Below the pieces are notes generated by a model. The model ran no database searches. It was not told the origin of the DNA and worked only from the letters and a program-made list of their open reading frames with translations. DNA of 64,000 bases. It comes from an uncultured Dehalococcoidia bacterium (lineage in GTDB: Bacteria; Chloroflexota; Dehalococcoidia; Lucifugimonadales; UBA3495). The DNA lies in assembly GCA_951813535.1 (NCBI GenBank), contig OX638345.1, forward strand, positions 3,960,608-4,024,607, in the 5' to 3' direction. Both the position numbers and the translations under genes were made by a program. Positions 38,504 through 48,165 of this stretch are shown here, one piece after another. Numbering within the stretch: position 1 is the stretch's first letter; each line of letters opens with the position of its first letter.

Positions 38504-41489
38504 GTGGGCCCGGGCCGCGGCAATCTGGCCCTCCCGGAGTTCCCGTCCTCCCTGCGGGTGGCCACGTTGGAGGATGCTGGGGCGCGGCTGGAAAAAGCGG
38601 ATATTACGAATGAGTACCGTGAAGGGCTGCTGACCATCTGCCAGGCGCTGTTCGAGGCCGATGCCGACGATGGCATATCCACTGACGAGCTGATGGCGGC
38701 GGCGGGCCTCACCCCCGAGGGGGTGCGGAAGGCGCTCCACGACCTGGAGGAGTTGGGGATTGCCAGCAACGACACGGCGATCACCGCCTTCGTCCACGCT
38801 GGGGTGGAGCGAGCGTCACGGCGGCGTTTTCAGCAGGCGGCGGACCTGGAGCAGGGCGCGATCAACCTGATGCGCGAGGGGGGCCCGACCAGGAGAAAGG
38901 GGAGATGTTCCCGCTGCATCTCCACAACGCGACCCAGGAGCTCAGGGATGAGGGGCATTCCCACGCGCTGCCGGAGCTGGTGCGGGGAATCGTGCGCAGC
39001 GTCGCCGCCGACGGGCGGGGCGAAGGCGGCGGCGGGGGCAGCCTGGGACTGCGCGGGCGGGACCGGGAGATGGTGCAGGTGACGCTGCAGCGGGACTGGG
39101 GATCACTGGCGAAGACCGCGGAGCTGCGCCGCACCGCTGCGGGACTGCTGCTGGACCATCTGCTTTCCACCCTGCCCAGAGGAACGCGGGGAACCGACCT
39201 GCTGGCCGAGACCACCATGGGCAGCCTGCTTGCGGCGGTGAGGTCGGACCTGGCGCTGAACGGCCAGGTCAGGCATCCCGACCGGCTGATGGACCGGGCG
39301 CTGCTGTGGCTGCACGAGCAGGAGGTCGTCCGGTTGAACAAGGGCCTGGCGGTGTTTCGGCCGGCCATGACCATCCTGCTGAAGTCGGAACGGCGCGGCT
39401 TCGCCCAGGCGGACTTCGCCTCCCTGCAGCTCCACTACGACGAGCAGGTGCGGCAGATCCACGTGATGGCGGAATACGCCCAGCACGGCCTGCGGCCCAC
39501 GGCAGATCATCTGAACCTCGCCATGGACTACTTCAGCCTGTCCGAGAATGAGTTCCTGGAACGCTGGCTGCCCGACCGGGACCGTGAACTGGCCCGTCAG
39601 ACCACGCCCGAGTCCTGGCGGACCATCGTGGAGAGCCTGAACAACCCGGTCCAGCGGCGCATCGTGGCCGACGACCGGGAGCAGACCAACGTGCTGGTGC
39701 TGGCGGGACCGGGATCGGGGAAGACCCGGGTGCTGGTGCACCGCATCGCCTACCTGGTCCGGGTGAGGCGGGAGAACCCCCGGGGCATTCTGGCCCTGGC
39801 CTACAACCGTCATGCCGCGGTGGAGATCAGGCGCCGCCTGGCCGACCTCATCGGCGACGATGCCCGCGGGATCACGGTGCTCACCTACCATGCGCTGGCC
39901 ATGCGGCTGGTGGGCGCCAGTTTCGCCGGACGGGCCAACCGCCTTGAGCAGGATGATTTCCACGAGGTGATGCTCCAGGCGGTGGCGCTCTTGCGGGGAC
40001 AGGGATTGCCGCCCGAGGAAGCGGACGAGCATCGGGAGCGGCTGCTGGCCGGTTTTCGCTGGATACTGGTGGACGAGTACCAGGACATCGGCCCTGAGCA
40101 GTACGAGCTGATCTCCGCCCTGGCCGGCAGAACATTGTCGGAAGCCGACGACCGGCTCAGCCTCTTCGCCGTGGGCGACGACGACCAGAACATCTACGCC
40201 TTCAACGGGTCGTCCACGGAGTTCATCCGCAGGTTCGAGGCGGACTACGGCGCCAGACCCTCGTACCTCACCGACAACTACCGGTCCACCGCCAACATCA
40301 TCACGTCGGCCAACGCGGTGATCGAGCCGGCCAAGCTGCGGATGAAAGAGGGTCATCCCATCGTCATCAACCGCGACCGGGCACAGGATCCTCCCGGCGG
40401 GGACTGGACCCTGCTCGACCCGGTGGCCCAGGGACGGGTGCAGATCCTGCCGGCAGGCGATACTCCCGTATCCCAGGCGCAGGCGGCGATTGCCGAGTTG
40501 AAACGACTGTCCGAACGTACGAGGGAGTGGGACTGGTCGACCTGCGCCGTGGTGGCGCGAGACTGGAGCCATCTGGACCCGGTGCGCAGCCTCTGCGAGC
40601 GGGAGGATGTACCGGTGCAGATGGCCAACGAGGAGTTCACCGGCATGCGGCACCTGCGGGAAACGCGGACCTTGGTGGAATGGCTCAGGGGACGGGATTC
40701 CCGCCTGGTGGCCGGCGCTGAAATCGAGACGTGGCTGGCCGGTCAGGCCGCCAATCCCTGGATTGAACTCCTGCGGGAAGCCATGGCCGAATATGCGCTG
40801 GAGACCGGTGGTTCGGAAACGCCGGTGGAGGGCTTCACCGAATGGTTGGCCGGGAGGTTCGACGACGCCAGCGCGGGTTGCTGCTGTTGACCGCCCACCG
40901 GGCCAAGGGGCTGGAGTTTGACCATGTGGTGGTCCTCGACGGCCGCTGGGACCGCATCGGAAGGGGTGAGGATGCGGACGCGGCGCGTCGGCTCTACTAC
41001 GTGGCCATGACCCGCGCCAAACAGACCCTTACGCTCATGCGCCTGCCCGGGCCGATGCTTTTCCAGGATGCACTGTCGAGCGCGCCTTCGACGTTGCTCC
41101 GTAGTGATCCCGTAGTCATCCCGCCAGCGGCGCCGGAACTGGCGCGTCGCTACCAACGGCTCAGCCTGCGCGACGTCTTCCTTGGCTTCGCGGGGTACCG
41201 GGACCCTGACCATCCTGTGCACCACGCCATCGCCGCGCTCGCGCCCGGAGATCCCTTAAGAGTGGGTTCAGGCGGCGACCGGTGGGACCTGTTGGACCAG
41301 AGCGGCGTGGTTGTCGGGCAATTGGCGCGAGGCTTCAAGGCTCCCGCTGGAATGCGTTGCGTGTCCGCGACCGTTTTAGCGGTCGCCAACTGGGACCGGG
41401 AAAAATCCGAGCCGCAGTACCGGGATGGTCTGCACAGCGAGGCCTGGGAGGTGGTGGTGCCCGAGCTGGTGTTCGAGCCGGATGCCTGA
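38504..41489 (+). pseudogene. RecQ-UvrD-type helicase, 5'-truncated with two frameshifts
   Basis: Three frames join into one ~990-residue product. Piece 1 (38504-38880) is winged-helix-like (ISTDELMAAAGLTPEGVRKA). A missing G in the G-run at 38878-38883 shifts to piece 2 (to about 40870) with SF1 motifs: LAGPGSGKTRV (Walker A, near 39705), VDEYQD (near 40070), VGDDDQNIYAFNG. A second shift near 40870 leads to piece 3, LLLLTAHRAKGLEFDHVVVL and LYYVAMTRAK (motif VI). Order and content match the C-terminal half of RecQ-UvrD fusion helicases; the RecQ half is absent. It is probably dead, though the indels may be sequencing errors. Confidence 0.75.
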
Positions 41490-41633
41490 CTCCGCCGATA
41501 TGTTGAGGGCACGTATACGCCCGCTCAGTTACCTTAGCCGCCGGAAGTGCCAGTAAGCGAGAGCTGGGTGATGGCCGCGGGCTGCGGCGGTGTGGCTGAG
41601 GCGCGATCCAATATCAACGCAGTGTGGCTCGGG

Positions 41634-41662
41634 TTGACAAATATCGTTAAATGGCATAATAT
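41634..41662 (+). promoter_or_regulatory. Strong sigma70-type promoter
   Basis: Perfect TTGACA (41634-41639), a 17-bp spacer, and TAATAT (41657-41662), in an AT-rich island within GC-rich DNA. A 6-bp stem GGGGTG/CACCCC follows at 41677-41695. Downstream lies only a 25-codon frame, so the natural gene seems lost. Confidence 0.65.
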
Positions 41663-41744
41663 ATATTGTGTGCGCTGGGGTGGCAGGGACACCCCACCCG
41701 TTACGAACCGAGGGCTATGGGCCCCTCAGCACAGGAGGTGGGAA

Positions 41745-41822
41745 GTGGTTTCGTTGATCACGCTGAACCATAGATGGCAAGGTGACATGGTCGGCCCGGT
41801 GGGCGATACTGCCGCGGCCTGA
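41745..41822 (+). CDS. 25-residue leader-like peptide
   Basis: GTG 41745 with a perfect AGGAGG 6 nt upstream, encoding a short peptide with SLITLNHRWQGDMVGPVGD and a stop at 41820. It lies about 80 bp downstream of the strong promoter. It could be a true microprotein, a leader peptide, or the surviving 5' end of a deleted gene. The strong ribosome site is the only support. Confidence 0.35.
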   Translation: MVSLITLNHRWQGDMVGPVGDTAAA

Positions 41823-42316
41823 TTCCTTTCCCGCAATCAAGGCCGCCCCTGCAATCAGCAGAATTGACCACCGGGCCATCAACCGGTATTGCGGATTTCC
41901 CACCATGGGAAGGCCGAGCCGATACCGAACGCCAGCCAGGCAGCCGACCATCCGTCGGCGCCTGGCTTTATTGATGAATTGTCTGGTGTGGTCGGATCTT
42001 CCGCCACCGCATGACCTGCGGAAGGCGTGAGAGTGCTGACGGTAATCAGGACACCGACCGTGGCGTTCGACCGGACGGAATGCGCACGTCGGGCGTGGAC
42101 CTGGCGGGCGGAATCCCCGCACGAACCGGTTCACGTAATGGCCCTATTGTGCGAATCACGGCGGGTATCAATAAAATAGCGAGACACGGCACGCCGGCAC
42201 GGTGTACGGGACAACCCGGAACTCCGATGCGTCGCAGCAAGTCTTTCCGACGCGGGTGATCAGCCATCTCGCATTTTGTGGCTGAGGCACCATCGATGCT
42301 TGCTGCAAGCACATGT
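41823..42316. other. Intergenic region, no gene recognised
   Basis: About 500 bp of frame-disrupted sequence between the leader-like peptide and an orphan IS end. Nothing recognised. Confidence 0.45.
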
Positions 42317-42343
42317 CGGTAATATTTGATTTGAGGCAATGCG
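42317..42343 (-). repeat. Orphan IS end
   Basis: CGGTAATATTTGATTTGAGG followed by CAATGCG, matching the 23123-23184 end. The outer side points at the TPR gene. No transposase sequence adjoins it. Confidence 0.6.
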
Positions 42344-42454
42344 CCTTTGTTGATGGGCTTCAGGCTTGCGCGGTAAAACTGACCGACACCACCCAAGCCG
42401 ATCCTCTCCACCCAGTAAATGTAAATCCCACCTTGGTTTCGGTTTAGGCTCGTG

Positions 42455-43897
42455 ATGATTGGCATTTGTGACATTCGAGACAGCCGACGGTGGCTCCATC
42501 GCGCGCTACTGGCGCTGACGGTTGCGGTCCTGATGCTGGGGATCGGCTGCGCGGCGGACGAAGTGGACCGCCTCATCAACGAGGGAGATGGTCACGTCAA
42601 GGCAGGGGGTTTTGACCAAGCAATCGCGGCCTATGACTCCGCGATTCAACTGGACCAGGAACGATTCGACGCGTACTACAATCGAGGCATCGCTTTCCAC
42701 AGCAAGGGGGAGTATGACCGGGCCATCCAGAGCTTCGACATGGCCATCGGGCTCGACCCTGAATATCCAGCAGCGTTTTATTACCGCGGCACCGCTTACC
42801 ACCGGAAGGGGGAGTATGACCGGGCTATCAAGAGCTACGATATGGCCATACGGCTCGACCCGAGTGTAGCCTTAGCCTACAACAGCCGGGGCATCGCCTA
42901 CTACGACATGGGGCAGTACGACCGCGCCATAGAGGACCAGGACGAGGCCATCCGGCTCGACCCGGGAGTCGCCAAATTCTACATCAACCGGGGCAACGTT
43001 TACCACGACATGGGTGCGTTTGCCCGGGCCATAGAGGACTTGGATGTGGCTATCCAGCTCGACCCAGAGGTCGCCGCTGCCTACAACAATCGGGGCAACG
43101 CCTACGGCGAAATTGGAGAGCACGACCAGGCCATGCAGGATCTGAGCACGGCCATACGACTCGATCCGGAACTGGCCTTAGCCTACAACAATCGGGGCAC
43201 CGTACACGACGATGAAGGCCAATATGACCAGGCTATCGCGGACTACAACACAGCCATTCGGCTCAACTCCCAATATGCCCGGGCGCACTACAACCGCGGC
43301 AACGTGCATCTCCGCATGGGCAACGATGAACTGGCAATGAGGGATTACAATCAAGCCATCCTTCTCAATCCAGAATTTGCAGCTGCGTATTACAACCGTG
43401 GACTTGTGCGCGGACGGCAGGGCGAGCACGAGAGGGCCATAAAGGACTACGACACGGCCATCCGGCTCAACCCGGAATATGCCGAAGCGTATTACAACCG
43501 GGGCAACTCCCACATAAGACTTGGGAGGCACGAGCGAGCTATCGATGACTACGACGCGGCAATCCGGCTCGATCCGCAGGACGCCAGCGCCTACAACAAC
43601 CGGGGCAACGCCTACCGCGAAATTGGAGAATCGGACCGGGCAATGGAGGACTATGACACTGCGATACGTCTTGATCCAGACCACGCCTCTGCATACAACA
43701 ACCGAGGCGTCGCCCATCGTAAATCAGGCGAGTATGACCGGGCGATAACTGACTACGACGCGGCAATCCGGCTCAATTCGGAATACGCGCAGGCATACTG
43801 CAATCGCAGCCATGCCCTGAGGGCATCAGGCGACGAAGACAAGGCCGATCAGGACCGCAACGCCGCCCTGGCGCTGGGTTACGATTGCAAACGGTGA
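42455..43897 (+). CDS. TPR-repeat lipoprotein
   Basis: 480 residues from ATG 42455 (a GTG at 42452 is also possible; the ribosome site is weak). An N-terminal signal (LLALTVAVLMLGIGC) has a lipobox-like LGIGC, predicting a lipid-anchored extracytoplasmic protein. The rest is 13 consecutive 34-residue TPR units of the form AYNNRG-A-G-YDRAI-DYD-AIRLDP, with little divergence, which suggests recent internal duplication. TPR arrays bind protein partners. It is intact and ends 3 nt before the NadB fragment. This is another eukaryote-like repeat protein in the window. Confidence 0.85.
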   Translation: MIGICDIRDSRRWLHRALLALTVAVLMLGIGCAADEVDRLINEGDGHVKAGGFDQAIAAYDSAIQLDQERFDAYYNRGIAFHSKGEYDRAIQSFDMAIGLDPEYPAAFYYRGTAYHRKGEYDRAIKSYDMAIRLDPSVALAYNSRGIAYYDMGQYDRAIEDQDEAIRLDPGVAKFYINRGNVYHDMGAFARAIEDLDVAIQLDPEVAAAYNNRGNAYGEIGEHDQAMQDLSTAIRLDPELALAYNNRGTVHDDEGQYDQAIADYNTAIRLNSQYARAHYNRGNVHLRMGNDELAMRDYNQAILLNPEFAAAYYNRGLVRGRQGEHERAIKDYDTAIRLNPEYAEAYYNRGNSHIRLGRHERAIDDYDAAIRLDPQDASAYNNRGNAYREIGESDRAMEDYDTAIRLDPDHASAYNNRGVAHRKSGEYDRAITDYDAAIRLNSEYAQAYCNRSHALRASGDEDKADQDRNAALALGYDCKR

Positions 43898-43900
43898 GCG

Positions 43901-44323
43901 ATGACAACTACTGATCGGGACACAACGCGGTACGACTACATCATCATCGGCAGCGGGATCGCCGGGCTGAACACCGCGCTGCTGGCCGCGGAGCACGGCA
44001 GCGTGCTGGTGGTGACCAAGGGGCGCATCGACGACTGCAACAGCCGCTACGCCCAGGGCGGCATCGCGGCGGCCATCGGCCCGGGCGACTCGGCGACCCT
44101 GCACGAGCGGGACACGCTGGACGCCGGCGCCGGCCTGTGCGATCCCGAGGCGGTGGGCGTTCTCACCGGACAGGGGCCGGACAGCATCGCCGGCCTGATC
44201 CAATGGGGAGTGCCCTTCGACACCATCCACGGACAGATCGCGCTGGGCCGGGAGGGCGCCCACAGTATGCCGCGCATCCTGCGCGCCGGCGGCGACGCCA
44301 CCGGTGCTCGTGAAGCCACTTAA
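43901..44323 (+). pseudogene. nadB: L-aspartate oxidase N-terminal fragment
   Basis: From ATG 43901 the protein has a Rossmann FAD site (YIIIGSGIAGLNTALLAAEH), then SRYAQGGIAAAIGPGDS, DTLDAGAGLCD, and LIQWGVPFDTIHGQIALG with EGAHSMPRILRAGGDATG. These are the first ~135 of the usual ~530 residues of NadB, the first enzyme of bacterial NAD synthesis. The match stops at about 44302, and a foreign sequence supplies a stop. FAD could bind, but the capping and catalytic parts are gone. Confidence 0.85.
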
Positions 44324-44448
44324 CGACCTCACGGATGTCCAGGAATCGGTCTTGCAAAGCATGTAGACGGAGCCAACGGGGATTTATCCGTCAGGGGCAG
44401 GGTGCGGTGACACAGTTACCAAATTCACGAGGAGGAGACCACAGCGGC

Positions 44449-44688
44449 ATGGCTTACTACACTAACCTCGGGCATGAACAGGCATTGTCGCTGCCACTTC
44501 GGGACAGCCCGATACGCTTTGCGGTGATGCGCGAAGACGGCCTCAGTTCAAATGCTTGGCGCGTTTGGGTGGGGTCTGACGGTAGCGCCTACGTTGCGTG
44601 CCGAGACAACATGAAAGAGATGAAAGCAAGCCTTCATCAATCGGGGAAACAGCTGATAGACGACAATAAGGAATGCCTCTTGCTCTGA
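44449..44688 (+). pseudogene. Unknown protein interrupted by IS end
   Basis: ATG 44449 has AGGAGGAG upstream. The product reads SLPLRDSPIRFAVMREDGLS, SNAWRVWVGSDGSAYVACRD, then KASLHQSGKQ, a compact beta-rich domain with W-R-V-W-V and Y-V-A-C-R-D strands. It is cut at 44653 by a 51-bp IS terminal repeat, which adds a false tail. No function known. Confidence 0.55.
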
Positions 44689-44704
44689 CTATTTTTGCCG
44701 GTTG
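44654..44704. repeat. 51-bp terminal inverted repeat, left
   Basis: Begins TGATAGACGACAATAAGG and ends TTTGCCGGTTG. It matches the complement of 51174-51224 at 49 of 51 positions. The right copy lies about 80 bp upstream of an IS21-like transposase start, so both mark ends of one element. Confidence 0.85.
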
Positions 44705-44711
44705 AGGTGGA

Positions 44712-44739
44712 CGCATTGCCTCAAATATGATGCTACCGG
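44712..44739 (+). repeat. Orphan IS end (inverted)
   Basis: The complement reads CGGTAGCATCATATTTGAGG then CAATGCG. Same family as 9133, 23123 and 42317. It lies 7 bp inside the 51-bp repeat, so one element inserted at the other's end. Confidence 0.6.
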
Positions 44740-44885
44740 AAAGTCGGATTTACATACCGGCCGTTGGGCTAACCGCGGTCGGTAGCAACAAGCGCCCCTC
44801 CGAGTGGACGATGCCGCATGAGACAACTCTCCACTGAATAGCTGCCCAAGAGTCGAACACCCGAAGAACGCATGGGATTATCGCT

Positions 44886-45173
44886 CTATGCAGCGATTGC
44901 GATGTTGCTGTCGCTTCCCACCAGATCGCGCAGGTCGGACAGCTTCTCATCGAGCACTATCACCTGCTTGGCCAGCCCTTCGCGCACGATACGCGCCCGG
45001 TCCAGGATCCGTTCGCTGCCCCTCTTGATGGTCTCGGCGGATGTGGTGATCTCTTCCAGGCTGTTGGATTGACGCTCGATCTCCCGGACGGCGCTTTCGA
45101 TGGACTCGAAGTCCGCCGATTGGGTTGCACTGTACGGGCGGGCCCGAGTTGAGAGCGCCTTCGCAACCGTGAG
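44886..45173 (-). pseudogene. C-terminal fragment of a coiled-coil (DUF2130-like) protein
   Basis: Reverse strand: ATQSADFESIESAVREIERQ, SNSLEEITTSAETIKRGSER, ILDRARIVREGLAKQVIVLD, EKLSDLRDL, with a stop at 44886. The long heptad-rich helix resembles the C-terminus of DUF2130/RmuC-like nuclease-associated proteins. The upstream part is removed by the IS21 element starting at 45174. Confidence 0.5.
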
Positions 45174-45308
45174 TGTCATTTGCCGAGGTCTTTGACCCAG
45201 TAAACCACGAAAATAACCGAGGTCTTTGACCCGGATTTCCGAGGTCATTGACCCACCTTGGGAGCCAGATCGGCGACCATTGCTGCACTTTGAAATTGAG
45301 GTGCAGCG

Positions 45309-46880
45309 ATGGCGTACCGGGAGGTTCCCAGGATGGAGATAAAAGAGATCATCCGCCGGTGGCAGGCTGGGGAAGGTCCGCGGCAGATTGCGGCGGGCAT
45401 GGGGTTGTCGCGCAATACGGTACGTAAGTACCTGGCGGCGGCGCGGTTGCAGGGCATCACGCAAGGTGGTCCGGCGACGACTGAGGACCAGTTGAGCCGG
45501 CTGGCGACGATCAGCCAGGCGGGCCCGCGCCAGGTGGCGACGCCTCAGCAGGACCAGTTGGAGCCGTGGTCTGACCAGATCTACCAGTGGATCACCAAAG
45601 ACCGCCTGCAGATGACCCGCATCCACGAGTTGCTGGCCATGCGGGGGTGCCAGTTGTCGTATCAGTCGCTGCGCCGTTTCGTCATCAACCGCAACTGGCG
45701 GCGACGCAGCAAGACCACGGTGCGGATGGCGGACACGCCGCCCGGTGAGGTGGCCGAGGCTGATTTCGGCCGCCTGGGTATGATCACCGATCCGGCCACC
45801 GGCAAGCGCAAGGCGGTGTGGGCCATGGTCATCGTGCTCTGCCATTCCCGCCATTGTTTCGTTTGGCCCATGCAGCAGCAGAAGCTTCCGGACGTGATCT
45901 CCGGCCTGGAGGCGGCGTGGGCTTTCTTCGGCGGGATGCCCAAGTATCTGGTCATCGACAACTTCCCCGCCGCCGTGGTGGGCACGGATCCCCTGCACCC
46001 CATTCTCACCAGGGGCTTTCTGGAATATGCCCAGCATCGGGGCTTCATCACCGACCCGGCCCGCAAGGCCCACCCCCAGGACAAACCCAAGGTGGAACGC
46101 AAGGTCCCCTACGCCAGAGAGCGTTTCTACAAGGGCGCCGATTTCGACGACTTCACCCACGTCCGCGCCGCCGCGCCCAGGTGGTGCCTGGAGGTGGCCG
46201 GCATGCGCATCCACGGCACCACGCGCAAGCAGCCCCTGGTGGTATTCCAGGACGAGGAGCGCCACACCCTGATCCCCTGGGACGGCGTACCCTACGAGAT
46301 CGCCAACTGGCGCACCAACACCGTCCACCGGGACCATCACGTCAAGTGCCTGGACGCGCTCTACTCGGTGCCCTACCACCTCTGCCGGCCCGGCCGGAAG
46401 GTGGAGGTCAAAGTGGACAGCAAGCTGGTGCGCATCTACCACCGCGGTCAGCTCATCAAGACCCATCCGCGTCAGCCGGTGGGCGGCCGCTCCACCGACG
46501 TCGCCGACTATCCACCCAAGGTCGCCCCCTACACCACCAGGGCTCCCGACGGGCTCAAGCGTGAGGCCGCCAAGCTGGGTCCCGCAGTGGGCGAATTCGC
46601 CGAACGCCTCTTCGAGGGCGACCATCCCTGGTCCAAGATCAGGCAGGGACACAAGCTGCTGCGCCTGGGCGATCGTTACACCGCCCAGCGCCTGGACGCC
46701 GCCTGCCAGCGGGCCCTGGACGTCGACCTCATCAACGTGCACCGCGTGGAGAGCATCCTGGTCCAGGCACTGGAAGAGGAGACCACGCCCCAACTGCCTC
46801 TGCCCCTGCCGCCCGGCCGCTTCGCTCGGCCCGGATGCGTCTTCGCCCAAAGCGACCCGTACCACCGGAAGTCGGCCTGA
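45309..46880 (+). CDS. istA: IS21-family transposase IstA
   Basis: 523 residues from ATG 45309. An N-terminal helix-turn-helix (EIIRRWQAGEGPRQIAAGMG, LSRNTVRKYL) is followed by a DDE integrase core with ADFGRLGMI (D), YLVIDNFPAAV (D) and KPKVERKVPYARERF (E). The C-terminal beta/helical region includes YSVPYHLCRPGRKVEVKVD. Full length with no frameshift. Its stop lies 13 nt before istB. IstA performs cut and strand transfer with IstB as ATPase helper. Confidence 0.95.
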   Translation: MAYREVPRMEIKEIIRRWQAGEGPRQIAAGMGLSRNTVRKYLAAARLQGITQGGPATTEDQLSRLATISQAGPRQVATPQQDQLEPWSDQIYQWITKDRLQMTRIHELLAMRGCQLSYQSLRRFVINRNWRRRSKTTVRMADTPPGEVAEADFGRLGMITDPATGKRKAVWAMVIVLCHSRHCFVWPMQQQKLPDVISGLEAAWAFFGGMPKYLVIDNFPAAVVGTDPLHPILTRGFLEYAQHRGFITDPARKAHPQDKPKVERKVPYARERFYKGADFDDFTHVRAAAPRWCLEVAGMRIHGTTRKQPLVVFQDEERHTLIPWDGVPYEIANWRTNTVHRDHHVKCLDALYSVPYHLCRPGRKVEVKVDSKLVRIYHRGQLIKTHPRQPVGGRSTDVADYPPKVAPYTTRAPDGLKREAAKLGPAVGEFAERLFEGDHPWSKIRQGHKLLRLGDRYTAQRLDAACQRALDVDLINVHRVESILVQALEEETTPQLPLPLPPGRFARPGCVFAQSDPYHRKSA

Positions 46881-46893
46881 GGAGATTATACCC

Positions 46894-47661
46894 ATGACCC
46901 GCGTAACCGAACTCACACCCCTGCTCAAGAACCTCAAACTGGGTCCCATGGCGGCCACGCTGCCCGAGCGCATCGCCCTGGCCCGAAGGGAACAGCTGGA
47001 CTACGCATCCTTCCTGGAGATCGTCCTCAGCGACGAGGTCAACCGCCGCGCCCACCGGCGCATCGAACTGCGCCTCAATGGCGCCGGTTTCGAGGAGACC
47101 TGCCGGCTGGAGGACTTCGACTGGTCGGCGTCAATTACCCTGGACCGCCGACTGCTGGACGCCGTCTTCTCCCTGGAGTTTCTGGACAAACACGAGCACG
47201 TGCTGCTGGTAGGACCAGCCGGCGTCGGCAAGAGCTTCCTGGCCCAGGCCCTGGGCTACGCGGCCGTCCGCGCCGGACGCACCGTGCGCTTCAGCCACGC
47301 CGACGACTTCTTCAGAGCCATGGCCCAGGCCAGAGTGGACAACTCGCTGGACCGCGCCTTCCGGTCCTTCATCACCCCCGACCTGCTCATCCTCGACGAC
47401 CTGGGCCTCCATCGGCTCACCGCCCAGCAGTCCGCCGACCTCTACGAACTCATCCTCAACCGCCACCGGTCCTCCAGCTTCATCATCACCAGCAACCGGG
47501 CCGTCGAAGAATGGCTCAGCCTCTTCGACGATCCCATCCTGGGGAACAGCGCCCTGGACCGGTTGGCCAACGCCAGCTATCAGATCGTCATCGAGGGCGC
47601 CAGCTACCGGGAACGTCTGTCCCCGCACCGCGCCCTGCTCAGCTCAGAAGGAGGTGATTGA
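46894..47661 (+). CDS. istB: IS21-family helper ATPase IstB
   Basis: 255 residues from ATG 46894 with GAGGAG upstream. It is a DnaC/DnaA-like AAA+ protein with Walker A LLVGPAGVGKSF, Walker B LLILDDLG, sensor FIITSNRAVEEW and the N-terminal IstB domain (TLPERIALARREQLDYASFL). About 90% identical by eye to the copy at 48166-48933, so the two elements are related but distinct. Apparently functional. Confidence 0.95.
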   Translation: MTRVTELTPLLKNLKLGPMAATLPERIALARREQLDYASFLEIVLSDEVNRRAHRRIELRLNGAGFEETCRLEDFDWSASITLDRRLLDAVFSLEFLDKHEHVLLVGPAGVGKSFLAQALGYAAVRAGRTVRFSHADDFFRAMAQARVDNSLDRAFRSFITPDLLILDDLGLHRLTAQQSADLYELILNRHRSSSFIITSNRAVEEWLSLFDDPILGNSALDRLANASYQIVIEGASYRERLSPHRALLSSEGGD

Positions 47662-48165
47662 CCGGCAAACTGCAACCTGATATTAGCTGAATTACCACGC
47701 TTCCAGGGTGGGTCAATGACCGTGGCAAAGCCGGGTCAATGACCGCGTAAAGTGACAGAGTGGAAATCGCGGCTGCCCCGCATGATGAGGGCCTGGTCCA
47801 CGGCATCCTTCAAACGGTAGTGAGCGTGCTCGGCGACGCCGTTTTCGTGGCTCTTGCCAGGATTGATGCGGGTGGAGCGCAGACCGTAGTGCTCCAGCAG
47901 GGCGGCGTAATTGGCGTTAAGCGCCCGGCCGCGGCTGCGTTTCATCTCGTGGGTGGCGGCGGAGGTATTGTCGGAACGCACCACCTCCGGTACGCCGCCC
48001 AGGGCCCACAGCGCATTCTGCATTCCCTGCTTGAGGGCCAGGAAGGTCTCGCCGGCGGCGATCTCAGCTGTGGTTTTTCAGGGTCATTAGGCCGGCGATT
48101 TTCACGGACATCCGGCCACCCTGGGAGCGTGGTGATTTGACGAATATCAGGTTGCCGTAGTTAGG

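Larger units (their letters stand above)
45174..47757. mobile_element. IS21-family element 1, complete
   Basis: 2584 bp from TGTCATTTGCC (45174) to its inverted partner ending AAAGTGACA (47757). The left end has three CGAGGTC[TA]TTGACCC sites (45184, 45218, 45240); the right end has two inverted GGGTCAATGACC sites (47710, 47733). It carries istA and istB. Flanks share only GAG, and the left flank is a coiled-coil gene while the right flank is another transposase, so a deletion or rearrangement occurred next to it. Confidence 0.85.

Noticed and set aside
44886-46973. A 695-residue leftward frame through IS21 element 1
   Set aside because: Mostly the shadow of istA. Only its last ~95 codons (44886-45173) look like true coding sequence and are reported as a relic.
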